The notes under the pieces: model-generated
What the model saw: the letters and a program-made list of their open reading frames with translations, nothing else
The model's database searches: none
What the model was told of the DNA's origin: nothing
Shown: positions 4,964-11,464 of the stretch, piece after piece
How the letters are laid out: each line of letters starts with the position of its first letter
Position numbering within the stretch: the first letter of the stretch is position 1
Position numbers and translations under genes: made by a program
Source of the DNA: UMGS1474 sp050946775
GTDB taxonomy: Bacteria > Bacillota > Clostridia > Oscillospirales > Acutalibacteraceae
Reading direction: 5' to 3'
NCBI GenBank assembly: GCA_050946775.1
Contig: JBMNVL010000061.1
Coordinates: 1-11,464 of the forward strand
DNA length: 11,464 nucleotides

Positions 4964-4969
4964 AAGGAG
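4964..4969 (+). promoter_or_regulatory. Ribosome binding site deciding the 4981 start
   Basis: AAGGAG with an 11-nt spacer to the ATG at 4981. An in-frame GTG at 4969 overlaps this site and so cannot be the start it serves. Confidence 0.7.
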
Positions 4970-4980
4970 TGAAACGGCGG

Positions 4981-6354
4981 ATGGCCGATTTCGAGCAAAA
5001 CGGAATAACGCCCCAGCCGCCCGAGCCGCCCGAGCCGCTGGCCGGGCAGACGATGCTGGATGATTTTTCCGCCGGCGAGCCGGTGGCGCCCACCTGGGAA
5101 GACCGCCCGGTGGAGCTGACGCCGCCGTCCGACCCATGGCTGATGCCGATGGCGCCGCCGATACCTCCGGCGTCCGCGCCGGTATCGCCGCCGGGCAGAC
5201 CGGCGCCGGCGGCTTACGCCGCCACGCCCGCCGGACGGATGCCGACGGTGGCGGCGCCCTATACCGACCGGCCGCTGCCGCTGTACGCGCCGGAAGAGCC
5301 GCCGGTCGAGGACGTCCCCCGGATGTTGACCGCCGCCTCTCCGCTGACCTGGGGAGATTTGAGCGAGGCGGACGAGGCGACCCGGATCCGCTGGTGGCCG
5401 GCGGTGGCCGCGGCGGCGGCTTTGCTGGCGCTGCTCAGTCTGTACGCCGTGGAAACGGCGGCTCAGAGCAGCATTTATCTCGGGTTGAGCGTGCAGCTGC
5501 AATGCCTGTTGGGGCTGGTGCTGTTCGCGGTGGCCGCGCCGGTGACGCTGGGCGCCTTAAAGCGCCGGCGGATCGCCCGCCGGACCGCCGCGGCGGCGGT
5601 ACAGGCTCCCGGCGTGATCGAGGTTTACGCCGACCGGGTGGTGCATATCGCGCCGCGCACCCGCACGGTGGTGCCGCTGCGGCGGGAGGATACCGTCATC
5701 CGGGAGACCGCCCGGACGCTGACGGTGCAAAACGAACACGGCCGGGTGATCTGGCGGGCGGACGATCTGACGCCCCAGGCGGTGGAAAATCTCCGCCGGC
5801 TGCTCTATCCGGCTTTTCGGGAGGATCGCCGCCAAAGCGAGCGGCGGATGATGGCCGCGGCCGAAACGCTGGCGCCGCTTCCCGATATTGCGTTTACGCC
5901 CGACACCCTGACCCGGATCCGCTTTTCCCCCGATCCCCGTGAACGGCGGGAGACGGCCTTTCGCCGGGCGGTGGCGCTTTCGCTGCCCTTTACCGGCGCC
6001 GTCGCGCTGGTGATCGGCGGGGCGTTGGGGGTGCTTTTCCCGGTGCTGCCGGCGTGGCTGAACCCGCCGGTCTTCGCGGCGGTGCTGTGGCTGCTGCTGA
6101 CCGGCGCGGCCGCGACGGCCGTCCGGCCGCTGATCCGCCAAACGGCGCCGGATACTGTCGGGGTGGCGTTGACCGCCTCCGGCGCCGCGATCGAATCCGA
6201 CGGCAACCTGCGGTTCATCCCCCGGGGATGGATCCGCTCATCGGCCGACGCCGACGGGGTGACCCTGCGGCTGCCGGACGAGACCCTGATGATCCCGTGG
6301 GGCGCGATCCCCGATCCCGACAGCGTAAAGATCTGGTTGGGAAACCTTTCCTAA
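4981..6354 (+). CDS. Proline-rich membrane protein with two YcxB-like units
   Basis: A 457-residue protein that I cannot name. Residues 1-120 are proline/alanine-rich and low in complexity (PQPPEPPEPL, MAPPIPPASAP), probably disordered and cytoplasmic. Then comes an internal repeat. Unit 1 has helices at about 138-160 and 170-193 and a soluble domain at about 210-280 (VIEVYADRVVHIAP...VVPLRREDTVIRE...VIWRADDL). Unit 2 has helices at about 328-355 and 362-383 and a domain at about 392-455 (VALTASGAAIESDGNLRFIP...VTLRLPDETLMIPWGAI). Each half opens with a similar TRIR motif (134-137 and 311-314). Each has the helix-hairpin plus beta-domain plan of the 168-residue YcxB-like protein upstream. The gene ends 13 nt before gyrA, and its stop codon overlaps the gyrA ribosome binding site, so the two are very likely co-transcribed. 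The YcxB-like label is inferred from pattern. The GC content and codon choice look like those of the neighbours. Confidence 0.75.
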   Translation: MADFEQNGITPQPPEPPEPLAGQTMLDDFSAGEPVAPTWEDRPVELTPPSDPWLMPMAPPIPPASAPVSPPGRPAPAAYAATPAGRMPTVAAPYTDRPLPLYAPEEPPVEDVPRMLTAASPLTWGDLSEADEATRIRWWPAVAAAAALLALLSLYAVETAAQSSIYLGLSVQLQCLLGLVLFAVAAPVTLGALKRRRIARRTAAAAVQAPGVIEVYADRVVHIAPRTRTVVPLRREDTVIRETARTLTVQNEHGRVIWRADDLTPQAVENLRRLLYPAFREDRRQSERRMMAAAETLAPLPDIAFTPDTLTRIRFSPDPRERRETAFRRAVALSLPFTGAVALVIGGALGVLFPVLPAWLNPPVFAAVLWLLLTGAAATAVRPLIRQTAPDTVGVALTASGAAIESDGNLRFIPRGWIRSSADADGVTLRLPDETLMIPWGAIPDPDSVKIWLGNLS

Positions 6355-6358
6355 GGAG
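6353..6358 (+). promoter_or_regulatory. Ribosome binding site of gyrA
   Basis: AAGGAG overlapping the stop codon (6352-6354) of the preceding gene, with a 9-nt spacer to the gyrA ATG. This suggests coupled translation. Confidence 0.8.
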
Positions 6359-6367
6359 TGTCGATAG

Positions 6368-8872
6368 ATGGACGAGCAACAATTGCAGCAAACCGAAAAA
6401 GTGATCCCGGTCGTACTGGAAAAGGAGATGCGCCAACGGTTTTTGGACTATTCCGTGTCGGTGCTGGTCAGCCGCGCCCTGCCCGACGTGCGGGACGGGC
6501 TCAAGCCGGTGCACCGCCGGATCCTGTACACCATGCACGAAAACAGCCTGACCCCCGACAAGGCCTACCGCAAATGCGCCGATACCGTCGGCACCGTTCT
6601 GGGGCGGTATCATCCCCACGGCGACGCGTCGGTTTACGACGCCATGGTGCGTATGGCGCAGGATTTTTCCCTGCGGTACCCGCTGGTGGACGGCCACGGC
6701 AACTTCGGTTCCATCGACGGCCATCCGGCCGCCGCCTACCGGTACACCGAGGCGCGGATGAACAAGATGTCGCTGGATATGCTGGCCGATATCGACAAGG
6801 AAACGGTGGATTTTATCCCCAACTACGACGACCGGCTCAAGGAGCCGGTGGTGCTGCCCTCCCGGTTTCCCAACCTGCTGGTCAACGGCTCGGCGGGCAT
6901 CGCCGTCGGCATGGCCACCAACATTCCGCCCCACAATCTCGGGGAGGTGGTGGACGCCATCTGCCTGCTGATCGACAACCCCGACGCCGAGCTGCCCGAG
7001 ATCATGGAGGCCATCAAGGGCCCGGATTTCCCCACCGGCGGCATCATCATGGGCACCGCCGGCATCCGGGCGGCCTACGCCACCGGCCGGGGCAAGATCA
7101 CCCTGCGGGCCAAGGCCGAGATCGAGGAGCACGGCAACGGACGCTTCCGCATCGTCGTCACCGAGATCCCCTATAAGGTCAACAAGCTCAGCATGGTCAA
7201 GTCGATCATCGATCTGGTGGACGACAAGCGGCTGGAAGGGATCTCCGACGTGGTCGACCATTCCAGCAAAGAGGGTATGCGGATCGTCATCGAGGTGAAA
7301 AAGGACGCCAACCCGCAGGTGGTGCTCAACCATCTGTACGCCTATACCGAAATGCAGGTTACCTTCGGCGCCATTTTGCTGGCGCTGGTGAACGGCGTGC
7401 CGCGGGTGCTGACCCTCAAGCAGATGCTGGAGGAGTACATCAAATTCCAGGTCGAGGTCATCACCCGCCGTACCCGGTATGAACTGGGCAAAACCAAGGA
7501 ACGCGCCCACATCATGGAGGCGCTGAAGACCGCCAGCGATTTCATCGACGAGGTCATCGCCATCATCCGCGCCGCCGCCGACGTGCCGACGGCCAAGGAA
7601 AAGCTGATGGCCCGCTTCGATTTTGACGACGTGCAGGCCGACGCCATCGTCAAGATGCGGCTGGGACAGCTGGCCGGGCTGGAACGCCAGAAGATCGAGG
7701 ACGAGCTGGGCTCGCTGCTGCTCAAGATCGCCGAGCTGGAGGCGCTGCTGGGCGACGAGCATAAAATCAAGGACGTCGTCAAGGAAGAGTGCCGCAAGAT
7801 GCAGGACAAATACGGCGACGAGCGGCGCACCGAGATTTCGCCGGTGGACGGCGAGATGGACGACGAGTCGCTGATCCCCGAGGAGGACTGCGTGCTGACC
7901 ATGACCCGGCTTGGCTACATCAAGCTGGTCAAGGCGGATACCTACACCGTTCAGCGCACCCGCGGGGTGGGCAAACGCGGAATGGGCACCCGGGAGGGCG
8001 ACGAGCCCGAGCGGATGTTCTTCTGCTCCAGCCACGACCCGGTCATGTTCTTCACCAACGCCGGCAGAGTCTACCGGATGAAGGCCTACAAGGTGGGCCG
8101 TCCGTCCGAGCTGACCACCCGGGGCGTCAACATCGTCAACCTGCTGCCGCTGGCGCCGGAGGAAAAGGTGACCGCCATGCTGCGGGTGCCGGAGGTGGAG
8201 GAGGATCTCTTCGTCACCATGGTCACCCGCCACGGGGTGATCAAGCGCACCCGGCTGGACGCCTTCGCCAACGTGCGCAAAAACGGATTGATCGCCGTCG
8301 ATCTGGACGAGGGCGACCAGCTGGTCAACGTCGAGATCACCGACGGGTATCAGCATCTGCTGCTGGCCACCCGCAAGGGTATGGCGATCCGCTTTAAGGA
8401 AAGCGACGCCCGCGTGGTCGGCCGACCCGCCCGCGGTGTGCGGGCCATCACCCTGCAGGAGGGCGACGAGGTGGTCAGCATGATGATCTGCCGTCCCGAC
8501 CGGCTGGTGCTGACGGTGTCCGAGACCGGCTACGGCCGGCTGAGCGATCCGGGCGATTACCGGGTCCAGTCCCGCGGCGGCAAGGGCTTGACCAACTACC
8601 GCGTCGGCACCTACGGCGACGTGGCGGCGGTGCGCACGGTGGAGCTGACCGAGGACGTCATCCTGATCGCCGACAACGGCAACGTGGTGCGTCTGGCAGT
8701 CGCCGATATCCGCCAGTGCCGCCGGCCCAGCAAGGGCGTTACCCTGATGAAGATGGCCACCCGCAACGAAGGCGCCCGCGTGGTGGCGCTGGTCTGCCTG
8801 CCCCACGAGGAGGGCGAGACCGAAGCGGTGGACAACTCCACCCTGGAGGAAGAAGCCCCGACCGAGGAATAA
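6368..8872 (+). CDS. gyrA: DNA gyrase subunit A (EC 5.6.2.2)
   Basis: An 834-residue DNA-cleaving and DNA-wrapping subunit of gyrase. The winged-helix/tower part has RALPDVRDGLKPVHRRIL (36-53), the quinolone region HPHGDASVYD (82-91), and RYTEAR with the catalytic Tyr126. GSAGIAVGMATNIPPHN marks the tower start, and a long coiled coil (about 365-480) forms the C-gate arm. The C-terminal beta-pinwheel starts near residue 500 and ends in an acidic tail (EEGETEA...EEEAPTEE). Odd points: the residue matching E. coli Ser83 is Ala87. The first-blade GyrA box reads QRTRGVG (529-535) where the consensus is QRRGGRG. A better box-like motif, QSRGGKG, occurs in a late blade (734-740). The overall length and intact active site indicate a functional subunit. 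ParC is the alternative, but the neighbouring gyrB, the length and the full pinwheel favour GyrA. Confidence 0.96.
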   Translation: MDEQQLQQTEKVIPVVLEKEMRQRFLDYSVSVLVSRALPDVRDGLKPVHRRILYTMHENSLTPDKAYRKCADTVGTVLGRYHPHGDASVYDAMVRMAQDFSLRYPLVDGHGNFGSIDGHPAAAYRYTEARMNKMSLDMLADIDKETVDFIPNYDDRLKEPVVLPSRFPNLLVNGSAGIAVGMATNIPPHNLGEVVDAICLLIDNPDAELPEIMEAIKGPDFPTGGIIMGTAGIRAAYATGRGKITLRAKAEIEEHGNGRFRIVVTEIPYKVNKLSMVKSIIDLVDDKRLEGISDVVDHSSKEGMRIVIEVKKDANPQVVLNHLYAYTEMQVTFGAILLALVNGVPRVLTLKQMLEEYIKFQVEVITRRTRYELGKTKERAHIMEALKTASDFIDEVIAIIRAAADVPTAKEKLMARFDFDDVQADAIVKMRLGQLAGLERQKIEDELGSLLLKIAELEALLGDEHKIKDVVKEECRKMQDKYGDERRTEISPVDGEMDDESLIPEEDCVLTMTRLGYIKLVKADTYTVQRTRGVGKRGMGTREGDEPERMFFCSSHDPVMFFTNAGRVYRMKAYKVGRPSELTTRGVNIVNLLPLAPEEKVTAMLRVPEVEEDLFVTMVTRHGVIKRTRLDAFANVRKNGLIAVDLDEGDQLVNVEITDGYQHLLLATRKGMAIRFKESDARVVGRPARGVRAITLQEGDEVVSMMICRPDRLVLTVSETGYGRLSDPGDYRVQSRGGKGLTNYRVGTYGDVAAVRTVELTEDVILIADNGNVVRLAVADIRQCRRPSKGVTLMKMATRNEGARVVALVCLPHEEGETEAVDNSTLEEEAPTEE

Positions 8873-8882
8873 AGCGAAAAAT

Positions 8883-9242
8883 ATGGATCGAAAGCACAAC
8901 ACCAAAATAACAGCCAACGCCCGACGGTTGCGCAAAGAGATGACCAAGGAAGAGCGACAACTGTGGTATGGCTTTTTGCGATCCTATCCGAAAAGGTTTT
9001 TTCGACAGAAGGTATTAGGGCGGTATATCGTCGACTTTTACTGCGCGTCGGCGAGTCTGGTGATCGAACTGGACGGCGCGCAGCATTTCGAGACAAAAAC
9101 CGAAACACGGGACAGCCAACGCACAGCGTACCTGGAGCAATACGGATTGCGGGTGGTGCGCATCCCGAACAACGAGATCAACCAAAACTTTCGGGGTGTA
9201 TGTGAGTATATGGACTATCTCGTAAAGCAAGCGACCGATTAA
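8883..9242 (+). CDS. DUF559 family nuclease-fold protein
   Basis: A 119-residue protein with the complete DUF559 pattern, a Vsr-like branch of the PD-(D/E)XK nuclease superfamily. It has ARRLRKEMTKEERQLW (13-28), FRQKVLGRYIVDFYC (40-54), LVIELDGAQHFE (59-70), and a C-terminal GLRVVRIPNNEIN (88-100). Asp51, Glu62 and Asp64 sit at the expected catalytic positions, so nuclease activity is possible; no specific substrate is established for the family. The ATG at 8883 gives a full-length domain and lies 10 nt after the gyrA stop, but its only SD-like sequence (GAGGA, 8865-8869) is 13 nt away. The base composition is clearly poorer in GC than the flanking genes, with codons such as TTA, ATA, ACA and CGA that the neighbours avoid. 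This suggests horizontal acquisition. The gene is probably transcribed with gyrA by read-through. Confidence 0.88.
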   Translation: MDRKHNTKITANARRLRKEMTKEERQLWYGFLRSYPKRFFRQKVLGRYIVDFYCASASLVIELDGAQHFETKTETRDSQRTAYLEQYGLRVVRIPNNEINQNFRGVCEYMDYLVKQATD

Positions 9243-9248
9243 GGCGCA

Positions 9249-9272
9249 AAGCCCCCCTGTACAGGGGGGCTT
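9249..9272. terminator. Perfect palindrome after the DUF559 gene, possible terminator
   Basis: AAGCCCCCCTGT / ACAGGGGGGCTT is a perfect 24-bp inverted repeat 7 nt after the stop. It is followed by TTGTCTG, a weak T-tract at best. By sequence it also resembles a solo left terminus of family I (compare 9308), so it may be a repeat remnant that acts as a terminator. Confidence 0.45.
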
Positions 9273-9307
9273 GTCTGCCTGTATGAACGATCCGGATGCG
9301 AGCGCAT

Positions 9308-9430
9308 GGCTCCCCTGTGTAAGGGGAGCTGTCAGCGAAGCTGACGGAGGGGTTGTTTTCGAGAAAAGCGGGACAACCCCTCCGTCTCGGCGGCAAGCCG
9401 CCGATCCACCTCCCCTTACACAGGGGAGGC
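9308..9430. mobile_element. Family I-like MITE, complete copy before mnmG
   Basis: A 123-bp element. The left end GGCTCCCCTGTGTAAGGGG and the inverted right end CCCCTTACACAGGGGAGGC are near-perfect terminal repeats, each itself a hairpin. Inside them a second pair, CGGAGGGGTTGT (9345 region) and ACAACCCCTCCG (9373 region), folds the whole element into one long stem around a loop containing TTTCGAGAAAAGC. Small hairpins (GTCAGC-GAA-GCTGAC, CGGCGGC-AA-GCCGCCG) branch off. It is non-coding and has no transposase. Confidence 0.8.
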
Positions 9431-9462
9431 TTGCGCCCATCCCGTGATTCGTTGACCATGAA

Positions 9463-9469
9463 AAAGAGG
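9463..9469 (+). promoter_or_regulatory. Ribosome binding site of mnmG
   Basis: AAAGAGG with an 8-nt spacer to the ATG at 9478. An upstream ATG at 9458 is in another frame. Confidence 0.65.
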
Positions 9470-9477
9470 TTTCTGTT

Positions 9478-11340
9478 ATGGCATTTTTCGCGGGCGAATA
9501 CGACGTGGCGGTGATCGGGGCGGGTCACGCCGGGATCGAGGCGGCGCTGGCCGCCGCCCGGCTCGGCTGCCGTACCGTCATCTTCACCATCAATCTCGAC
9601 TGGGTGGGCAATATGCCCTGCAACCCCTGCATCGGCGGCACCGCCAAGGGGCATCTGGTGCGGGAGATCGACGCCATGGGCGGCGAGATGGGCCGCGCCG
9701 CCGACCAAAACACCCTGCAATCGCGGATGCTCAACCGGGGCAAGGGCCCGGCGGTGCATTCCCTGCGGGCGCAGATCGACCGGCGGGGCTATTCCGGCTA
9801 TATGAAGCACACCCTCGAATCCCAGCCGGGTCTGCACATCCGCCAGGGCGAGATCGTCTCGCTCACCCGCCGGGAGGGCGGTTTTCGGCTGGTCACCCGC
9901 CTGGGCGCGGCCTACGACGCGGCGACGGTGATCCTCGCTACCGGCACCTTCCTCAAGGGCAAAATTTTCGTCGGCGACGTCAGCTACGACGGCGGCCCGG
10001 ACGGAATGTTTGCCGCCACCTCTCTGACGGCGTCGCTGCTGGAGATGGGGATCGCCCTGCGGCGGTTCAAAACCGGCACGCCGCCGCGGGTGCTGCGCTC
10101 GTCGGTGGAGTTTGCCGGGCTGGAGGAACAGCCGGGCGACGAGCCGGTGATCCCCTTTTCCTTCGAGACCGACGATCCGCCCAAAAACGTCTGCGACTGC
10201 CACATCACCTGGACGGGAGAGAAAACCAAACGGGTCATCCTGGACAATCTCCACCGCTCCCCGCTGTACGGGGGAAAAATCGAGGGCGTCGGCCCGCGGT
10301 ATTGCCCCAGCATCGAGGACAAGATCGTCCGCTTCGCCGACAAGGAGCGGCACCAGGTCTTCATCGAGCCCTGCGGCAAGGACACCGAGGAAATGTATCT
10401 GCAGGGGCTGTCGTCCTCCCTGCCGGAGGACGTGCAGCTGGCCTTTCTGCACACCATCCCCGGGCTGGAACACGTCGACGTCATGCGCCCGGCCTACGCC
10501 ATCGAATACGACTGCTGCGATCCGCTTCAGCTGGCGCCGACGCTGGAATTCAAAGCGATCCCCGGGCTGTACGGCGCCGGGCAGTTCAACGGCAGCTCGG
10601 GCTACGAGGAGGCCGCCGCCCAGGGACTGATCGCCGGCATCAACGCCGCCTGTAAGGTGAAGGAGAAGCCGCCGGTGATCCTCGACCGGGCCGACGGCTA
10701 CATCGGCACCCTGATCGACGATCTGTGCACCAAGGGCTGTACCGATCCCTACCGGATGATGACCAGCCGGTCGGAATACCGGCTGGTTTTGCGGCAGGAC
10801 AACGCCGACGAGCGGCTGACGCCCATCGGCCGCCGGGCCGGGCTGGTGGACGATACCCGCTGGGCGCGGTTTGAGATCCGGCAGGCGCAAAAGCAAGGGG
10901 AGATCGCCCGGCTGCGGGACACCGTGATCCCGCCGGGCGAGGCGGTCAACGCCCTGCTGGCCGCCCGGGGCACCGCTCCCATCGCCACCGGCACCCGGCT
11001 GGACGAACTGCTCAAACGCCCCCAGCTCGATTACGAGGCGCTCGCGCCCATCGATCCCGACCGGCCGGAGCTGCCGGCGCTCGTCCGCCAGCAGGTGGAG
11101 GTCGAGATCAAATACGAAGGGTATATCCGCCGTCAGCAGGCGACCATCGCCGAGATGCGGCGGCTGGAAAACCGGCTGCTGCCGGACGACATCGATTACG
11201 CCGCCATCACCGGTCTGCGGATGGAGGCGCGGGAAAAACTCGACCGGGTGCGCCCTCGCAGCGTGGGGCAGGCGTCCCGCATCAGCGGGGTCAGCCCCGC
11301 CGACGTGGCGGTGCTGATCGTCTGGCTGTCCAGCCGGTAA
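9478..11340 (+). CDS. mnmG: tRNA uridine-5-carboxymethylaminomethyl modification enzyme MnmG (GidA)
   Basis: A 620-residue FAD-dependent enzyme. With MnmE it adds the carboxymethylaminomethyl group to U34 of certain tRNAs, using methylene-tetrahydrofolate and glycine or ammonium. Visible features: the FAD-binding Rossmann motif VIGAGHAGIEAA (12-23); PCNPCIGGTAKGHLVREIDA (47-66), a family signature; LATGTFLKGKI (153-163) and RFKTGTPPR (196-204); and RYCPSIEDK (274-282) with Cys276, the counterpart of the catalytic Cys277 of E. coli. The second signature, GLYGAGQFNGSSGYEEAAAQG, follows. The C-terminal helical MnmE/tRNA-binding part has YEGYI, LPDDIDY and RPRSVGQASRISGVSPADVAVL. The length is normal (E. 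coli 629). Its usual neighbours (mnmE before, rsmG after) are not seen in the window. It is preceded by an inverted-repeat element, and I found no convincing promoter. Confidence 0.97.
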   Translation: MAFFAGEYDVAVIGAGHAGIEAALAAARLGCRTVIFTINLDWVGNMPCNPCIGGTAKGHLVREIDAMGGEMGRAADQNTLQSRMLNRGKGPAVHSLRAQIDRRGYSGYMKHTLESQPGLHIRQGEIVSLTRREGGFRLVTRLGAAYDAATVILATGTFLKGKIFVGDVSYDGGPDGMFAATSLTASLLEMGIALRRFKTGTPPRVLRSSVEFAGLEEQPGDEPVIPFSFETDDPPKNVCDCHITWTGEKTKRVILDNLHRSPLYGGKIEGVGPRYCPSIEDKIVRFADKERHQVFIEPCGKDTEEMYLQGLSSSLPEDVQLAFLHTIPGLEHVDVMRPAYAIEYDCCDPLQLAPTLEFKAIPGLYGAGQFNGSSGYEEAAAQGLIAGINAACKVKEKPPVILDRADGYIGTLIDDLCTKGCTDPYRMMTSRSEYRLVLRQDNADERLTPIGRRAGLVDDTRWARFEIRQAQKQGEIARLRDTVIPPGEAVNALLAARGTAPIATGTRLDELLKRPQLDYEALAPIDPDRPELPALVRQQVEVEIKYEGYIRRQQATIAEMRRLENRLLPDDIDYAAITGLRMEAREKLDRVRPRSVGQASRISGVSPADVAVLIVWLSSR

Positions 11341-11361
11341 CGAAACCGGAAGGCATCCGCA

Positions 11362-11393
11362 CCCCGCGAATTTCCCCAAACTCCCGGCAGCCA
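11362..11393 (+). repeat. 32-bp linker module, copy 6 (degenerate)
   Basis: CCCCGCGAATTTCCCCAAAC is the same as the loop variant at 3459, but the 3' arm reads CGGCAGCC, so the hairpin pairing is lost. It leads into a family I element. Confidence 0.6.
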
Positions 11394-11395
11394 AA

Positions 11396-11464
11396 GGCCC
11401 CCTTGCCTAAAGGGGGCTGGCACGGCGCCAGCCGTGACTGAGGGATAACGCCGCTTACGCGGCG
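11396..11464 (+). mobile_element. Family I MITE-like element, left part (cut by window end)
   Basis: Begins GGCCCCCTTGCCTAAAGGGG like 3301. It then continues with GCTGGCACGGCGCCAGC, the interior of copies A and B (3496, 3674), and then GGGATAACGCCGCTTACGCG, the interior of the 3301 element. It is a mosaic of two sub-families. Confidence 0.7.

Noticed and set aside
4969..4980. GTG start four codons upstream for the proline-rich membrane protein
   Set aside because: The GTG overlaps the AAGGAG site itself; the ATG at 4981 is correctly spaced from it.
6215..8947. 910-residue open frame on the - strand across gyrA
   Set aside because: A shadow of gyrA in the antisense frame; the composition is rich in His, Val and Asp without any domain pattern.
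9452..9481. Promoter TTGACC with a -10 near TTATGG before mnmG
   Set aside because: The would-be -10 overlaps the start codon, leaving no room for a leader or for the ribosome binding site to be transcribed.
9178..11394. 738-residue open frame on the - strand across mnmG
   Set aside because: A shadow of mnmG that also runs through the MITE at 9308; no recognisable domain.
11440..11460. DnaA boxes / origin in the repeats (GGGATAAC, reverse GTTATCCC)
   Set aside because: These match only part of the TTATCCACA consensus and recur because they are inside family I elements. No cluster or AT-rich unwinding region is present.

Overview
The window is a GC-rich, single-strand-biased piece of a Clostridia chromosome. 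The gene content (remB, gyrB, gyrA, mnmG) is that of the region around a Firmicutes replication origin. The protein sequences and the dense hairpin-type intergenic repeats suggest an Oscillospiraceae/Ruminococcaceae-like gut bacterium; that assignment is inference, with moderate confidence. All eight recognised genes lie on the + strand. No rRNA, tRNA, CRISPR array, transposase or prophage gene was seen.

Layout. 1-202: end of a hairpin-rich repeat, then a short leader. 203-761: a small two-helix membrane protein followed after 4 nt by remB (DUF370). 762-955: repeat remnant and leader. 956-2968: gyrB. 2969-4031: about 1 kb with no gene, packed with at least three families of small inverted-repeat elements. 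4032-4538: a YcxB-like membrane protein. 4539-4980: again repeats only. 4981-6354: a proline-rich membrane protein with two YcxB-like units. 6368-8872: gyrA. 8883-9242: a DUF559 nuclease-fold protein of lower GC. 9243-9477: a palindrome and a complete 123-bp inverted-repeat element. 9478-11340: mnmG. 11341-11464: the start of another repeat.

How the genes work together. gyrB and gyrA encode the two subunits of DNA gyrase and are adjacent in many Firmicutes. Here they are separated by 3.4 kb holding two membrane-protein genes and two repeat clusters. The second membrane-protein gene ends 13 nt before gyrA and probably shares its transcript, as does the DUF559 gene 10 nt after gyrA. mnmG is a tRNA wobble-uridine modification enzyme and looks like a separate unit.

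The most unusual signal is in the leaders. Three genes (the 203 gene, gyrB and the 4032 gene) each have a tandem array of a 7-bp unit, consensus TCTAMCR, ending 10-17 nt before the start codon and abutting the ribosome binding site. Each array is preceded by the same 32-bp hairpin-forming linker, which itself follows the right end of a MITE-like element. This may be a modular 5' leader carried around by repeats. Other points worth checking are a degenerate GyrA box, chimeric MITE ends, an inverted pair of ~195-bp elements around the YcxB-like gene, and an alanine at the fluoroquinolone position of GyrA.
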